Counted from the stretch's first letter, positions 1 to 9,482 are shown. The stretch is DNA of 32,937 bases from an uncultured Oscillospiraceae bacterium (GCA_944387015.1 CALXDH010000028.1:1-32937); one strand, 5' to 3'. The notes: generated by a model not told the origin, from the letters alone. Translations and numbers: made by a program.

Positions 1-122
1 CACGGCTCCAATGTAGTCAGCGACGGGTCGCCCTCCCGGATGCGCATGGTGCGGCGGATCTCCTTGGGGATGACCACTCGGCCCAGATCGTCGATCCGCC
101 GCACGATTCCAGTTGCTTTCAA
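1..122 (-). CDS. spoVT: SpoVT, AbrB-family sporulation transcription factor (5' end only)
   Basis: Reading leftwards from a TTG start at 122-120, the first 33 residues include ATGIVRRIDDLGRVVIPKE and match the SpoVT N-terminus almost exactly. This is the swapped-hairpin AbrB DNA-binding domain. A GGAGG ribosome binding site lies at 135-131, 8 nt before the TTG, which fixes the start. SpoVT is a forespore regulator under sigma G in Bacillus and Clostridia, and it binds DNA as a tetramer with a C-terminal GAF domain that lies outside this window. The last seven or so codons at the edge (after Arg-Glu-Gly-Asp-Pro) no longer fit the family, where LEI(F/Y) is expected. That could be a frameshift, an assembly edge or real divergence. 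SpoVT is the best call because the match to plain AbrB is weaker. Confidence 0.85.
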   Translation of the reverse strand, partial: MKATGIVRRIDDLGRVVIPKEIRRTMRIREGDPSLTTLEP

Positions 123-219
123 ACGAATTACCTCCAACTTTCAGGATCGGACGCCAGGCGTCCGGTTTGCGATGCTTCCCAGAACTTGCGGTCTGGGGGA
201 ATGACGTGCCGACAGATGG

Positions 220-249
220 TATTATCCGCAAATTTTTCCTCGCTATGCC
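220..249 (-). promoter_or_regulatory. Possible sigma G/F-type promoter for spoVT
   Basis: On the minus strand GGCATA (249-244) is followed 17 nt later by GATAATA (226-220). This resembles the forespore pattern of an ATA-containing -35 and a CATnnTA -10, with G in place of C at the first -10 position. The start would lie about 90 nt before the spoVT TTG. The assignment rests on this weak match plus the known forespore control of spoVT. The -10 could also serve sigma A. The rest of 123-541 holds the divergent glg promoter and leader and no gene that I can support. Confidence 0.3.
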
Positions 250-388
250 GTCGCCGGACTGGATATGTCTGGAAGTTATTTGAAAAGAAAATCTTCGTAA
301 AATCTGGATCATTTTTACAAAAGAATTGGAAAAATCTTGTTAAATTGCAAAACAAACTGGGGAAAACGACGAAAGTTCCGCGGGGTTT

Positions 389-395
389 TTCGACA
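389..395 (+). promoter_or_regulatory. Perfect Spo0A box (TTCGACA) upstream of the glg promoter
   Basis: The heptamer TTCGACA matches the consensus 0A box exactly. It ends 9 nt before the -35 hexamer of the glg promoter, a position from which a response regulator could contact RNA polymerase. In clostridia, granulose (glycogen-like) storage depends on Spo0A. A perfect 7-mer on either strand is expected by chance about once per 8 kb of random sequence, so its place at the promoter matters more than the match itself. Confidence 0.5.
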
Positions 396-404
396 GGACT
401 GTTC

Positions 405-433
405 TTGACGGTATTTTTCACAAGAAGTATAAT
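405..433 (+). promoter_or_regulatory. Sigma-A promoter of the glgBCDAP operon
   Basis: TTGACG (405-410), a 17-nt spacer, and TATAAT (428-433) form a near-consensus vegetative promoter in an AT-rich stretch. The predicted start is near 440, giving a leader of about 100 nt. The leader can fold into a hairpin pairing 492-496 with 512-516 and 503-505 with 509-511, just before the AGGAG site at 527-531 that serves glgB. No other promoter of this quality is visible within the operon. Confidence 0.85.
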
Positions 434-541
434 AAAATTATCATACATCCATGAGCAAAATACCAAAGAAACCCGGAGGGATTTCAAGCCCCCGCTGTGT
501 GCCCCAATGGGAGCGGACCGGGGAAAAGGAGCTGCTGATAC

Positions 542-2503
542 ATGGCTAAAAAGGAACAGTCTGCCCGTTTTCACGCGGGGACATTGACAGACGGATGGAA
601 GTGGTTCGGCGCGCATCCGGCGGAAAAGCGCGGGAAGACCGGTTGGGAATTTCGGGTGTGGGCCCCCCACGCCAAGTCGGTCTCTGTGGTGGGGGATTTC
701 AATGACTGGAAGCGCAGCGCCGCCCGGCTGCGGAAAAACGGAGAGGTCTGGGAGGGCTTTGTCCCGGACCTGAAGGAATATACGTCCTACAAGTATGCGG
801 TGGAAGGCGCGGACGGCACCGTGCATTTCAAGGCGGACCCCTATGGATTCCACACGGAGACCCGGCCCGCCACCGCCAGCAAGCTGTATGATCTTTCCGG
901 TTTCCGCTGGAGTGATGAGAAGTTCCGGGACCAGCAGGCCAAACACCCGGTGTACGACTCTCCCCTCAACATCTACGAGGTCCATCTGAGCTCCTGGAAA
1001 AAGCGGGACAACGGGGACTTCATCGACTATAAGGACCTGGCCAAGGACCTGGCGGCCTATGTCAAGGACATGGGCTATACCGCCATCGAGCTGCTGCCGG
1101 TGACGGAGCATCCTCTGGATGACTCCTGGGGCTACCAGTGCACCGGCTACTTCGCTCCCACGTCCCGGTTCGGCACGCCCAAGGACTTCAAGTGGTTCGT
1201 CAACCACATGCACAAAAACGGTATCGCCGTGCTGCTGGACTGGGTCCCTGCCCACTTCTGCAAGGACGAGCAGGGACTCTACGAATTCGACGGCACCTGC
1301 TGCTATGAGTACAGCGACCCCAACAAGCGGGAGCACGCCGCCTGGGGCACCCGGGTCTTTGACTACGGCCGGCCCGAGGTCAAGAGCTTCCTTCTCTCCT
1401 CCGCCCGGTTCTGGCTGGAGGAGTACCACATCGACGGACTGCGGGTGGACGCAGTGGCGTCCATGCTGTATCTGGATTACGACCGCCAGGGCGGCGCCTG
1501 GACCCCCAACAAATACGGCGGACATGAGAATCTGGAGGCCATCGAGTTCCTCCGGGAGCTCAACCAGATGGCCTTCTCCGTCAATCCCAACGTGCTGATG
1601 ATCGCGGAGGAGTCCACCGCGTGGCCCCTGGTGACCCGCCCGCCGGAGGTGGGCGGCCTGGGCTTCAACCTCAAATGGAACATGGGCTGGATGAACGACA
1701 TGTGCCACTATCTCAAGCTGGACCCCTGGTTCCGGCAGGACCACCACCGGGACATCACCTTCTCCATGATGTACGCCTTCTCGGAGAACTATGTGCTGCC
1801 CATCTCCCACGACGAGGTGGTCCACATGAAGGGCTCCGTGGTGGGCAAGATGCCCGGCGACTACGAAAACCAGCTCCGGTGCCTGCGGGGCTTTTACGCC
1901 TACCTCCTGGCCCATCCCGGCAAGAAGCTGCTCTTCATGGGCGCGGAGCTGGGCCAGTGGCATGAGTGGGACTCCGACGGCCAGCTGGACTGGTATCTGC
2001 TGGACCAGGACATCAACCAGAAGGTCCACCGCTTCTTCAAGGACATCAACGCCTTCTACAAGAAGGAACCTGCCCTGTGGGAGATCGACTTCAGCTGGGA
2101 GGGCTTCGAGTGGCTGGTGCCGGATGACAACCACAACAATGTGGTGGTGTTCCTGCGCAAGGATAAGAAGGGACGGGATCTGCTGTGCGCCGTCAACTTC
2201 TCTCCCAATACATACGAAAATTACCGGATGGGCGTGCCGTCCCACAGACGGTATGTGCCCGTGTTCAATACCGACGATCCCGCCTATGGCGGCGACGGCT
2301 TCGGCGATGCGGCGGCGGTGGCGGTGGAGGCCATCCCCTCCCATGGAAAGGAATACTCCGCGGCGATCCGGATCCCCGCGTTCGGCGCGGTGTTTCTCAG
2401 AGGCGAGGGGACGCTCCCCAAGCCCCGAAAGAAAAAACAGGCAAAAGAGGTTCAGACAGTCAAAGCAAGTGTAAAAGAGGCAAAGGAGCTGGAGAAAACA
2501 TGA
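542..2503 (+). CDS. glgB: 1,4-alpha-glucan branching enzyme
   Basis: GlgB cuts alpha-1,4 glucan chains and re-attaches them as alpha-1,6 branches during cytoplasmic glycogen synthesis. The 653-residue protein has an N-terminal CBM48 domain (about 35-130, containing [20 protein letters not shown]), then a GH13 barrel. Catalytic residues are visible: the nucleophile in [11 protein letters not shown] (Asp303), the acid/base in MIAEEST (Glu356), and ISHDEV (Asp424) near the active site. A C-terminal beta domain follows, ending in a short Lys-rich tail. The length fits bacterial GlgB. The ATG has AGGAG 10 nt upstream. It is the first gene of the operon, and its TGA overlaps the glgC ATG in an ATGA, implying coupled translation. 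Confidence 0.97.
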   Translation: MAKKEQSARFHAGTLTDGWKWFGAHPAEKRGKTGWEFRVWAPHAKSVSVVGDFNDWKRSAARLRKNGEVWEGFVPDLKEYTSYKYAVEGADGTVHFKADPYGFHTETRPATASKLYDLSGFRWSDEKFRDQQAKHPVYDSPLNIYEVHLSSWKKRDNGDFIDYKDLAKDLAAYVKDMGYTAIELLPVTEHPLDDSWGYQCTGYFAPTSRFGTPKDFKWFVNHMHKNGIAVLLDWVPAHFCKDEQGLYEFDGTCCYEYSDPNKREHAAWGTRVFDYGRPEVKSFLLSSARFWLEEYHIDGLRVDAVASMLYLDYDRQGGAWTPNKYGGHENLEAIEFLRELNQMAFSVNPNVLMIAEESTAWPLVTRPPEVGGLGFNLKWNMGWMNDMCHYLKLDPWFRQDHHRDITFSMMYAFSENYVLPISHDEVVHMKGSVVGKMPGDYENQLRCLRGFYAYLLAHPGKKLLFMGAELGQWHEWDSDGQLDWYLLDQDINQKVHRFFKDINAFYKKEPALWEIDFSWEGFEWLVPDDNHNNVVVFLRKDKKGRDLLCAVNFSPNTYENYRMGVPSHRRYVPVFNTDDPAYGGDGFGDAAAVAVEAIPSHGKEYSAAIRIPAFGAVFLRGEGTLPKPRKKKQAKEVQTVKASVKEAKELEKT

Positions 2504-3711
2504 AAAAAGAATGTATCGCCATGCTGCTGGCAGGCGGCCAGGGAAGCCGTCTGTACGTGCTCACGGGCGAGATGGCCAAGCCCGCCGTGGCATTTGGCGG
2601 CAAGTATCGCATCATTGACTTTCCACTTTCCAACTGCACCAATTCCGGCATTGACACGGTAGGCGTCCTGACCCAGTACCGCCCGCTGGAGCTCAACAGC
2701 TACATCGGCAGCGGCGTGCCCTGGGATCTGGACAACTCCACCGGCGGCGTACATATCCTGCCCCCCTACATGGGCAGCAAGGGCGGTACCTGGTACAAGG
2801 GCACTGCCAACGCCATCTATCAGAACATGGGCTTCATCGACCTGTACGATCCGGACTACGTGGTGGTCCTCTCCGGCGACCATATCTACAAGATGGACTA
2901 CTCCCGGATGGTGGAGCGCCATAAGGCTGCCGGCGCCGCGTGCACCATCTCCGTCATGGAAGTGCCCTGGGAGGAGGCGTCCCGGTTCGGCATCATGAGC
3001 GTGGACGAGAACGACCTCATCACGGAGTTTGCGGAAAAGCCCAAGGAGCCCAAGAGCAACCTGGCGTCCATGGGTATCTACGTCTTCTCCTGGCAGACGC
3101 TGCGCAAGTATCTGACGGAGGACGAGGCCGATCCCAACTCCGAAAACGACTTCGGCAAGAACGTGATCCCTGCCATGCTGGGCAACGGCGAGGTCATGGC
3201 AGCCTATCGTTTCAGCGGCTACTGGAAGGATGTGGGCACGCTGGAGTCCTTGTGGGACGCCAATATGGATATGCTCTCTCCCGAGTCCGGCCTGGACCTG
3301 CTGGATGAGTCCTGGCCCATCTACGCCCGGTCCGTCAATGCGCCGCCGGCCTTCCTGGGAGCCAGATCCCGGGTGTGCCACAGCGCGTTCAACCGCGGCA
3401 GCAATATTGAGGGCGTTGTGGAAAACTCCGTCCTCTCCCCGCAGGTCAGCATCGGAGAGGGTGCCCGGGTGAGCTACTCGGTGCTGCTGCCCGGCGTGGT
3501 GGTGGAGCCCGGCGCGGTGGTGGAGTATGCCATCCTGGGCGAGAACTGCCGCATCGGCCGCAACTGCCGGGTAGGCGGCACGCCGGAGAACACGGCGCCC
3601 GCGCCCTGGGGGCTGACGGTATTGGCGCCCGGCTGCGTCCTGGAGGAAGGACAGACGGTGGCTCCCGGCATCATGCTGGACCGTGACGGCAAGGAGGTAT
3701 CCAGAAAATGA
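2500..3711 (+). CDS. glgC: Glucose-1-phosphate adenylyltransferase, catalytic subunit
   Basis: GlgC makes ADP-glucose from ATP and glucose-1-phosphate, the committed step of bacterial glycogen synthesis. The 403-residue product opens with the nucleotidyltransferase signature [10 protein letters not shown], followed by [20 protein letters not shown]. It contains the active-site stretch [16 protein letters not shown] and the sugar-phosphate region [19 protein letters not shown] left-handed beta-helix occupies the C-terminal third ([20 protein letters not shown]). The start is the ATG overlapping the glgB stop, with an AAAGGAG-like site inside the glgB end. The longer upstream reading frame is rejected because it only overlaps glgB in another phase. 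It overlaps glgD by 4 nt (ATGA). Confidence 0.97.
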   Translation: MKKECIAMLLAGGQGSRLYVLTGEMAKPAVAFGGKYRIIDFPLSNCTNSGIDTVGVLTQYRPLELNSYIGSGVPWDLDNSTGGVHILPPYMGSKGGTWYKGTANAIYQNMGFIDLYDPDYVVVLSGDHIYKMDYSRMVERHKAAGAACTISVMEVPWEEASRFGIMSVDENDLITEFAEKPKEPKSNLASMGIYVFSWQTLRKYLTEDEADPNSENDFGKNVIPAMLGNGEVMAAYRFSGYWKDVGTLESLWDANMDMLSPESGLDLLDESWPIYARSVNAPPAFLGARSRVCHSAFNRGSNIEGVVENSVLSPQVSIGEGARVSYSVLLPGVVVEPGAVVEYAILGENCRIGRNCRVGGTPENTAPAPWGLTVLAPGCVLEEGQTVAPGIMLDRDGKEVSRK

Positions 3712-4820
3712 AAGGAATGCACGGAATTATCTTTTCGTATGAAAAGCGCAACGATCTGCGGGAGCTGGGCGAGATCCGCTCCGCATCTTCCATCCCCTTC
3801 GGCGGCCGCTATCGGGCGGTGGACTTCTCCTTGTCCAATCTGGTCAATGCCGGCGTGACCGACGTGGGCGTGGTGCTTCACGGCCACTATCAGAGCCTGC
3901 TGGACCACCTGGGCACCGGCAAGGACTGGGACCTGTCCCGTAAGCGGGGCGGTCTGAAGATCCTGCCTCCCTTCGCCTACAAGCAGAAGTGGGGCGAGAC
4001 CGCGTTCCGGGGCAAGATGGAGGCCCTGGCGGGCGTGCGCAGCTACCTGGACACCATCCGGCAGGACTACGTGGTGCTGCTGGAGGGCGATCTGGTGGTG
4101 AACCTGCCTCTGGCGGAGATTTTTGAGACCCACATCCAGTCCGGGGCGGACATCACCGTGGTCTGCGGAAACGACAGCTTCGCCACCGAGAACGGCACCT
4201 ATTTCGAGCTGGACCATGACGGCTGGGTCACGGACGTGCTCTATCACCTCCACAATCCCCGGGGCTACCGGGGCCTGGAGGCCTACATCATCTCCACCCA
4301 GCTGCTCAAGGACCTGGTGGACGAGTGCTTCGTCCACGACCAGTTCAGCTGGCGGCGGGATGTGCTGCAGGCCCGCAAGGACCAGCTCCGTCTCCACGCC
4401 TATGTCTGGAACGGCTTTGCGGCCCAGATCCGCTCCGTTCAGGAGTACTATGACCGCAGCATGCAGCTGCTCAACCCCGACATCCGGGCGGAGCTGTTCT
4501 GCCAGGAGCGGCCCATCCGGGCCAAGGGCGCCGACAAGTCCTCGGCCTATATCGGCCCCAACGGTGCCTGCGTCAACTCCCTGGTGGCCGACGGCAGCTA
4601 CATTGAGGGCAAGGTGGAAAACTCCATCCTGTTCCCCGGCGTCCGTGTGGAGGAGGGCGCGGTGATCCGCAACTGCGTGCTCTTCAAGGAGACGGTGATC
4701 CGCCGCAACGCGGAGCTCGCCTACATCATTGCGGATAAGAACGTGGAGGTCCTGCCGGATCGGACGCTGATGGGACACTCCAGCTACCCCATCGTTTTGG
4801 CCAAGGGAAGTGTGGTATAA
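3708..4820 (+). CDS. glgD: GlgD, regulatory ADP-glucose pyrophosphorylase-like subunit
   Basis: This 370-residue protein has the same fold as GlgC: a nucleotidyltransferase domain and a C-terminal left-handed beta-helix ([20 protein letters not shown]). It lacks the glycine-rich GGxGxRL loop, having [18 protein letters not shown] at that place, and it keeps [17 protein letters not shown]. That pattern is typical of the Firmicute GlgD paralogue, which has little or no catalytic activity alone and forms a hetero-oligomer with GlgC that changes its kinetics. The adjacent, 4-nt-overlapping genes fit a fixed subunit ratio. After the stop comes a strong hairpin, which may lower expression of the two distal genes. 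Confidence 0.95.
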   Translation: MKGMHGIIFSYEKRNDLRELGEIRSASSIPFGGRYRAVDFSLSNLVNAGVTDVGVVLHGHYQSLLDHLGTGKDWDLSRKRGGLKILPPFAYKQKWGETAFRGKMEALAGVRSYLDTIRQDYVVLLEGDLVVNLPLAEIFETHIQSGADITVVCGNDSFATENGTYFELDHDGWVTDVLYHLHNPRGYRGLEAYIISTQLLKDLVDECFVHDQFSWRRDVLQARKDQLRLHAYVWNGFAAQIRSVQEYYDRSMQLLNPDIRAELFCQERPIRAKGADKSSAYIGPNGACVNSLVADGSYIEGKVENSILFPGVRVEEGAVIRNCVLFKETVIRRNAELAYIIADKNVEVLPDRTLMGHSSYPIVLAKGSVV

Positions 4821-4825
4821 GCGGC

Positions 4826-4854
4826 GCAAGGGGGAGGAAACTCCCCCTTGCCGT
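4826..4854 (+). terminator. Intra-operon hairpin between glgD and glgA (partial terminator or stabiliser)
   Basis: An 11-bp perfect stem (4826-4836 with 4841-4851) closed by a GAAA tetraloop sits 6 nt after the glgD stop, followed by CGTTTT. The T-run is short and interrupted, so partial termination or 3'-end protection of the upstream message is more likely than a full stop. glgA follows 83 nt later with no clear promoter of its own. Confidence 0.6.
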
Positions 4855-4934
4855 TTTCCCGCTGTAAAAGAGCGGGGATTGCCATGTGTGGTTTCGGCGG
4901 AGAGATTCCGTCGATGGAAAGGAGAACAAAACGG

Positions 4935-6959
4935 ATGAAGATTTTGTATGCGACCAGCGAAGCGGTGCCCTTTTGCAAAACCGGAGGGCTGGCGGATGTG
5001 GCGGGTTCCCTCCCGCCGGCGCTGGCGGCCGAGGGCGCGGAGATCGCCGTGGTGCTGCCGCTGTATCAGCGGGTGAAGGAGCGCTTCGGTGACCAGCTGA
5101 AGTTCGAGTGCTACGACTATGTGGACCTGGCCTGGCGGCACAGCTACTGCGGTCTCTTCTCCCTGGAGCGGGAGGGCGTGACATGGTACTTCCTGGACAA
5201 CGAGCAGTACTTCCGCCGCCCGGAGCTCTACGGCTATATGGATGACGGAGAGCGCTTCGGCTTCTTCTCCCGGGCCGTGGTGCGGATGTTGGGGCACTTC
5301 AAATTCTGGCCCGACGTCATCCACTGCAACGACTGGCAGACCGCCCTGGTGCCCATCTACCTCAAGGATGACGGTGTCCGGGAAGATCGGTTCCGGAGTA
5401 TCAAAACAACCCTCACTATCCATAATATTGAATACCAGGGCCGTTATGGCAAGGAGACCCTGGGAGACCTGTTCGGCCTGGACCACGGCTGGGCGGACGA
5501 CGGTACCATTTTGATGGACGGCGATGTGAACCTGCTCAAGGGCGCCATCCTCTGCGCCGACGCGGTGAACGCCGTCTCTCCCACCTATGCCAACGAGCTG
5601 AAGATGTCCTACTTCGCCCACCGGCTGGAAAACGTCATGCGCCAGTGCGGCTATAAGCTCTCCGGCGTCCTCAACGGCATCGACCTCAAGCGGTATGATC
5701 CCGCTGCCGACTCCCACATCACCGCCAATTACAGCAAGGACGACATGGCCGGCAAGAGCGCCGACAAGGCCGCCCTCCAGCGGATGATGGGCCTGCGGGA
5801 GGAGCCCTATACCCCCATCGTCGCCATCGTCAGCCGCCTGGTGTCCCACAAGGGGCTGGACTTGATTTGCGAGGTGCTTCATGATATGATGGAGCTCCCG
5901 CTGCAGCTGGTGGTTCTTGGAAAGGGCGACCGCAAGTACGAGGATTTCTTCGGCTGGGCGGCCCAGCAGTACCCCGGCCGGATGGCGGTGCGCCTGGACT
6001 ACAATGAGGATCTGTCCATGGCCATCTACGCCGGTGCGGACCTGTTCCTGATGCCCTCCAAGAGCGAGCCCTGCGGCCTCTCCCAGATGATCGCCATGCG
6101 CTATGGCACGGTGCCCATCGTCCGGGAGACCGGCGGGCTGAAGGATACTGTCCAGCCCTATGAGGCCTGGCGGGACGCCGGCAACGGCTTCACCTTCGCA
6201 AACTACGCCAGCGGTGACATGCTCTATGTCATCCGGGAAGCCGTTTACCTTTACAAGGACTATCCCGACGCCTTTGCCCGCCTCCGGAGCCGCGCCATGG
6301 AGAGCGACTTCAGCTGGAAGCGCAGCGCCGGAGAGTACCTGCATATCTACTCCAACATCACCGGGCAGCCCTGGCCCCCCGCATCTGAGGAGCCCACTCC
6401 CGTGGCGTCAGAACCGGAGCCTGCTGCGGTGGAGGAGCCTGTGACGGAGCCTGCCCCGGCGGAGGAAGCGCCTGCTCAGGAGGAGCCCGCCCCCGTGCCG
6501 GAGAAGGCCGAGGAAGCGGCACCTGCCGAAGAGCCTGCGCCCGCAGAAGTGCCCGCTCCGGCGAAGAGCGAAGAGAAGGCACTGCGGGTGGACACCACGG
6601 GCCGCGCCCTGGTGGCCAAGGAGGAAAAGCCCACCGCACTGACGCAGATCCCCGCGGATCAGCCCAAGGCCCTGGTAAAGCAGGAGACTCCGGCGGCGCC
6701 CGCCAAGGCGGAAGTCCCGGCGGAGAAAGCGCCCGTCAAGGAAGAATCTCCCGCCAAGACCGAGGCCCCTGCGGCGGAGAAGGCTCCGGCGGCGAAGAAG
6801 CCTGCCCGGAAGCCCGCGGCCAAAAAGACGGCCGGACGCAAGACGGCAAAGAAGCCCGCAGCGTCCAAATCTACATCAGCCAAGACGGCCAAAGCACCGT
6901 CTGCAAAGAAAGAGACGACCCCGAAGAATGGGACCGCAGCTTCTGAAGAGAAGAAGTAA
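4935..6959 (+). CDS. glgA: Glycogen synthase with a long acidic-then-basic C-terminal tail
   Basis: GlgA transfers glucose from ADP-glucose to growing alpha-1,4 chains. The GT5 domain spans residues 1-478. It starts MKILYATSEAVPFCKTGGLA, with the KTGG substrate loop at 15-18 and SKSEPCGLSQ (Glu378) in the GT-B C-terminal half. The ATG is chosen because AAAGGAG (4918-4924) precedes it and the family begins exactly here; the open frame further upstream would start inside the hairpin. Ordinary GlgA has about 480 residues, whereas this one has 674. Residues 481 to about 610 are rich in Pro, Ala and Glu. From about 614 the tail becomes Lys/Ala-rich with histone-H1-like AAKK and KKPA repeats. The tail is in frame and has no frameshift. 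Its function is unknown. Confidence 0.95.
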   Translation: MKILYATSEAVPFCKTGGLADVAGSLPPALAAEGAEIAVVLPLYQRVKERFGDQLKFECYDYVDLAWRHSYCGLFSLEREGVTWYFLDNEQYFRRPELYGYMDDGERFGFFSRAVVRMLGHFKFWPDVIHCNDWQTALVPIYLKDDGVREDRFRSIKTTLTIHNIEYQGRYGKETLGDLFGLDHGWADDGTILMDGDVNLLKGAILCADAVNAVSPTYANELKMSYFAHRLENVMRQCGYKLSGVLNGIDLKRYDPAADSHITANYSKDDMAGKSADKAALQRMMGLREEPYTPIVAIVSRLVSHKGLDLICEVLHDMMELPLQLVVLGKGDRKYEDFFGWAAQQYPGRMAVRLDYNEDLSMAIYAGADLFLMPSKSEPCGLSQMIAMRYGTVPIVRETGGLKDTVQPYEAWRDAGNGFTFANYASGDMLYVIREAVYLYKDYPDAFARLRSRAMESDFSWKRSAGEYLHIYSNITGQPWPPASEEPTPVASEPEPAAVEEPVTEPAPAEEAPAQEEPAPVPEKAEEAAPAEEPAPAEVPAPAKSEEKALRVDTTGRALVAKEEKPTALTQIPADQPKALVKQETPAAPAKAEVPAEKAPVKEESPAKTEAPAAEKAPAAKKPARKPAAKKTAGRKTAKKPAASKSTSAKTAKAPSAKKETTPKNGTAASEEKK

Positions 6960-6977
6960 GCGGAGTAAGGAAGGTTC

Positions 6978-9404
6978 ATGACAGCATTTACCACGAAAAA
7001 ACTGAAAGAGGCCCTCACCGCCAAGCTGATGCTCAACTTCGGCAAGGTGCCTGAGGAAGCTACCGACCAGGAGATGATGAAGGCCAGCGCCCTGGTGATC
7101 CGGGACGTGATGGCCCTGCGGGAGGTCGAGACCCGCACCAAGACCCGCCGGGAGCAGAAAAAGCAGGTGCATTACCTGTCTTTGGAGTTCCTGATGGGCC
7201 GCAGCCTGATGAAAAACGCCTATAATCTGGAGATCCTGCCCCAGCTGCGGGAGGCTCTGGAACAGATGGGCTTCAAGGCGGCGGACATTTTCGAGCTGGA
7301 GCCCGACGCGGCACTGGGCAACGGCGGCCTGGGCCGCCTGGCCGCCTGCTATCTGGATTCCATGACCACGCTGGAGATCCCCGCCACCGGCTATTCCATC
7401 TGCTATGAGCTGGGCATCTTCAAGCAGAAGATCGTGGAGGGCCAGCAGGTGGAGCTGCCCGACGACTGGAAGGGGCTGGGCTCCGCCTGGCTGCTGCCCA
7501 AGCCCGAGGAGGCTCAGGAGGTCCGCTTCGGCGGCACCATCCGGGAATTCTGGGACGACGGCCACCTGCATGTGGTCAACGAGAACGCCACGGTGGTCCG
7601 GGCAGTGCCCTGCGATATGGAGATCGCCGGCTACGGTACGGATCATGTAAACGTGCTGCGGCTGTGGGACGCCCGTTCCACCAAGCCGCTGGATATGTCG
7701 CTGTTCTCCCGGGGCGAGTATCTGAAGGCCGCCGAGGAGGAGGCCATGGCAGAGACCATCGCCAAGGTCCTCTATCCCGAGGATAACCATCTGGAGGGCA
7801 AGTCCCTGCGGCTCAAGCAGCAGTACTTCTTCGTCTCCGCCACGGTGCAGTCCATCGCGGCCAAGCACCTGGAGGTCTACGGCACGCTGAAGAACTTCCA
7901 CGAGAAGAACGTCATCCAGATCAACGACACCCATCCCGCCCTGGTGATCCCGGAGCTGATGCGCATCTTCATCGACGACGCCGGCATGGACTGGGACGAA
8001 GCCTGGAGCATCACCACCCAGTCGGTGGCCTACACCAACCACACGGTGCTGGCGGAGGCGCTGGAGCGCTGGCCCCAGAACCTCTTCGAGCACTTCCTGC
8101 CCCGGATCTGGCAGATCACCCAGGAGATTTCCGCCCGCTGGCAGAAGAAGGTGGAGGACTTCTACCACGATCCCCAGAAGACGGAGAAAATGGCCATCAT
8201 CTGGGGCGGCGAGGTCCGGATGGCGAACCTGTGCGTGGCCGGCGGCATGGCGGTTAACGGCGTCAGCGCCCTCCACTCCGACATCCTGCGCAAGGACGTG
8301 TTTAAAAACGCCTGCACCATGGAGCCCTGGAAGTTCCAGAATGTCACCAACGGCATCGATCACCGCCGCTGGCTCAGCGAGATCAACCCGGAGCTGGACA
8401 GCCTGATCCGGGATCTCGCCGGTGGGGACGACTACCTGCTCCATCCCACGGCTCTGGAGAAGCTGGATGCCTACGCCGACGACAAGACGGTGCTGGAGCG
8501 TCTGGCCAAGATCAAGCAGGACAACAAGGAGCGGTTCGCCCTCTATGCCAAAAAGCACCAGGGCGTGGTGCTGGATCCCACCGCCATCTTCGATGTGCAG
8601 GTCAAGCGGCTCCACGAGTATAAGCGCCAGCTTCTCAACGTGCTGCACATCATTGCGCTCTACCAGAAGCTTCAGGACGATCCCAACTGCATCACCCAGC
8701 CCCACACCTTCCTCTTCGGCGCCAAGGCGGCGCCGGGCTATGCGGTGGCCAAGCGGATCATCCGCCTCATCAACTCCCTGGCCGATCAGATCGAGCACGA
8801 TCCCATCTGCAAGGGCAAGCTGCAGGTGGTGTTCCTGGAGAACTACCGGGTGTCCCTGGCGGAGCAGCTGATGCCCGCCAGCGAGGTCAGCCAGCAGATC
8901 TCCACCGCCGGCAAGGAGGCCAGCGGCACCGGCAATATGAAGTTCATGATGAACGGCGCCCTGACCGTCGGTACGCTGGACGGCGCCAATGTGGAGATGC
9001 ACGAGGTGCTGGGCGACGAGAACATGTTCCTGTTCGGCCTGCGGGCCGACGAGGTGGAGCAGCTCAAGCGGGAGGGCTATGTGCCCCAGCGGCTCTACCG
9101 CCGGGACGAGCGGCTGCGCCGCTGCCTGGACGCGCTGCGCACCGGTTTCCGGAACGGCGTGAGCTACGACGATCTGTATCAGCGGCTGCTCTTCGGCGCC
9201 GGCGGGAGCCCAGCGGACGAGTATCTGCTGCTGGCGGACTTCCAGGCCTACTGTGAGGCCGAGCAGCGGATGGCCCACACCTATCACGATCCCATCCAGT
9301 GGAACCGCATGAGCCTGCACAACATCGCCCGCAGCGGCATCTTCGCCGCCGACCGGGCCGTGGCGGAGTATGCGGACAACATCTGGCACGTGCCTCATCG
9401 CTGA
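6978..9404 (+). CDS. glgP: Glycogen/maltodextrin phosphorylase
   Basis: GlgP releases glucose-1-phosphate from glycogen chain ends using inorganic phosphate and pyridoxal phosphate. At 808 residues it has the normal GT35 length. Visible signatures are YLSLEFLMGRSLMKN near residue 60, the ALGNGGLGRLAACYLDS loop, INDTHPAL, and the cofactor site EASGTGNMKF, whose lysine is residue 655. The ATG at 6978 follows AAGGAAGG and lies 18 nt after glgA. It is the last gene of the operon, so synthesis and breakdown are transcribed together. A strong terminator follows 28 nt after the stop. I see no N-terminal allosteric phosphorylation site like that of animal enzymes. Confidence 0.97.
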   Translation: MTAFTTKKLKEALTAKLMLNFGKVPEEATDQEMMKASALVIRDVMALREVETRTKTRREQKKQVHYLSLEFLMGRSLMKNAYNLEILPQLREALEQMGFKAADIFELEPDAALGNGGLGRLAACYLDSMTTLEIPATGYSICYELGIFKQKIVEGQQVELPDDWKGLGSAWLLPKPEEAQEVRFGGTIREFWDDGHLHVVNENATVVRAVPCDMEIAGYGTDHVNVLRLWDARSTKPLDMSLFSRGEYLKAAEEEAMAETIAKVLYPEDNHLEGKSLRLKQQYFFVSATVQSIAAKHLEVYGTLKNFHEKNVIQINDTHPALVIPELMRIFIDDAGMDWDEAWSITTQSVAYTNHTVLAEALERWPQNLFEHFLPRIWQITQEISARWQKKVEDFYHDPQKTEKMAIIWGGEVRMANLCVAGGMAVNGVSALHSDILRKDVFKNACTMEPWKFQNVTNGIDHRRWLSEINPELDSLIRDLAGGDDYLLHPTALEKLDAYADDKTVLERLAKIKQDNKERFALYAKKHQGVVLDPTAIFDVQVKRLHEYKRQLLNVLHIIALYQKLQDDPNCITQPHTFLFGAKAAPGYAVAKRIIRLINSLADQIEHDPICKGKLQVVFLENYRVSLAEQLMPASEVSQQISTAGKEASGTGNMKFMMNGALTVGTLDGANVEMHEVLGDENMFLFGLRADEVEQLKREGYVPQRLYRRDERLRRCLDALRTGFRNGVSYDDLYQRLLFGAGGSPADEYLLLADFQAYCEAEQRMAHTYHDPIQWNRMSLHNIARSGIFAADRAVAEYADNIWHVPHR

Positions 9405-9432
9405 GAGACGGCAGTCCCTTGCATATCTGCAG

Positions 9433-9470
9433 GCGGCCCATCTTCCGTTCGGAAGATGGGCCGCTTTTTA
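9433..9470 (+). terminator. Intrinsic terminator of the glg operon
   Basis: A 14-bp perfect stem (9433-9446 with 9451-9464) with a GTTC loop is followed at once by TTTTTA. This is a strong rho-independent terminator. Confidence 0.93.
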
Positions 9471-9482
9471 TATGCGCAAACC

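Noticed and set aside
186-587. 133-codon plus-strand frame across the spoVT-glgB gap
   Set aside because: It crosses the glg promoter and overlaps the glgB start, it has no ribosome binding site, and its product has no recognisable features.
4848-4934. Upstream in-frame start for GlgA
   Set aside because: It would begin inside the hairpin stem and add residues absent from the family. ATG 4935 has AAAGGAG and the conserved N-terminus.
3474-6344. Long minus-strand open frame opposite glgC, glgD and glgA
   Set aside because: Same cause: high third-position GC in the real genes leaves few stops on the other strand. No ribosome binding site or motif supports it.
6876-9398. 840-codon minus-strand open frame opposite glgP
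   Set aside because: It is a shadow of glgP, which has every family motif.
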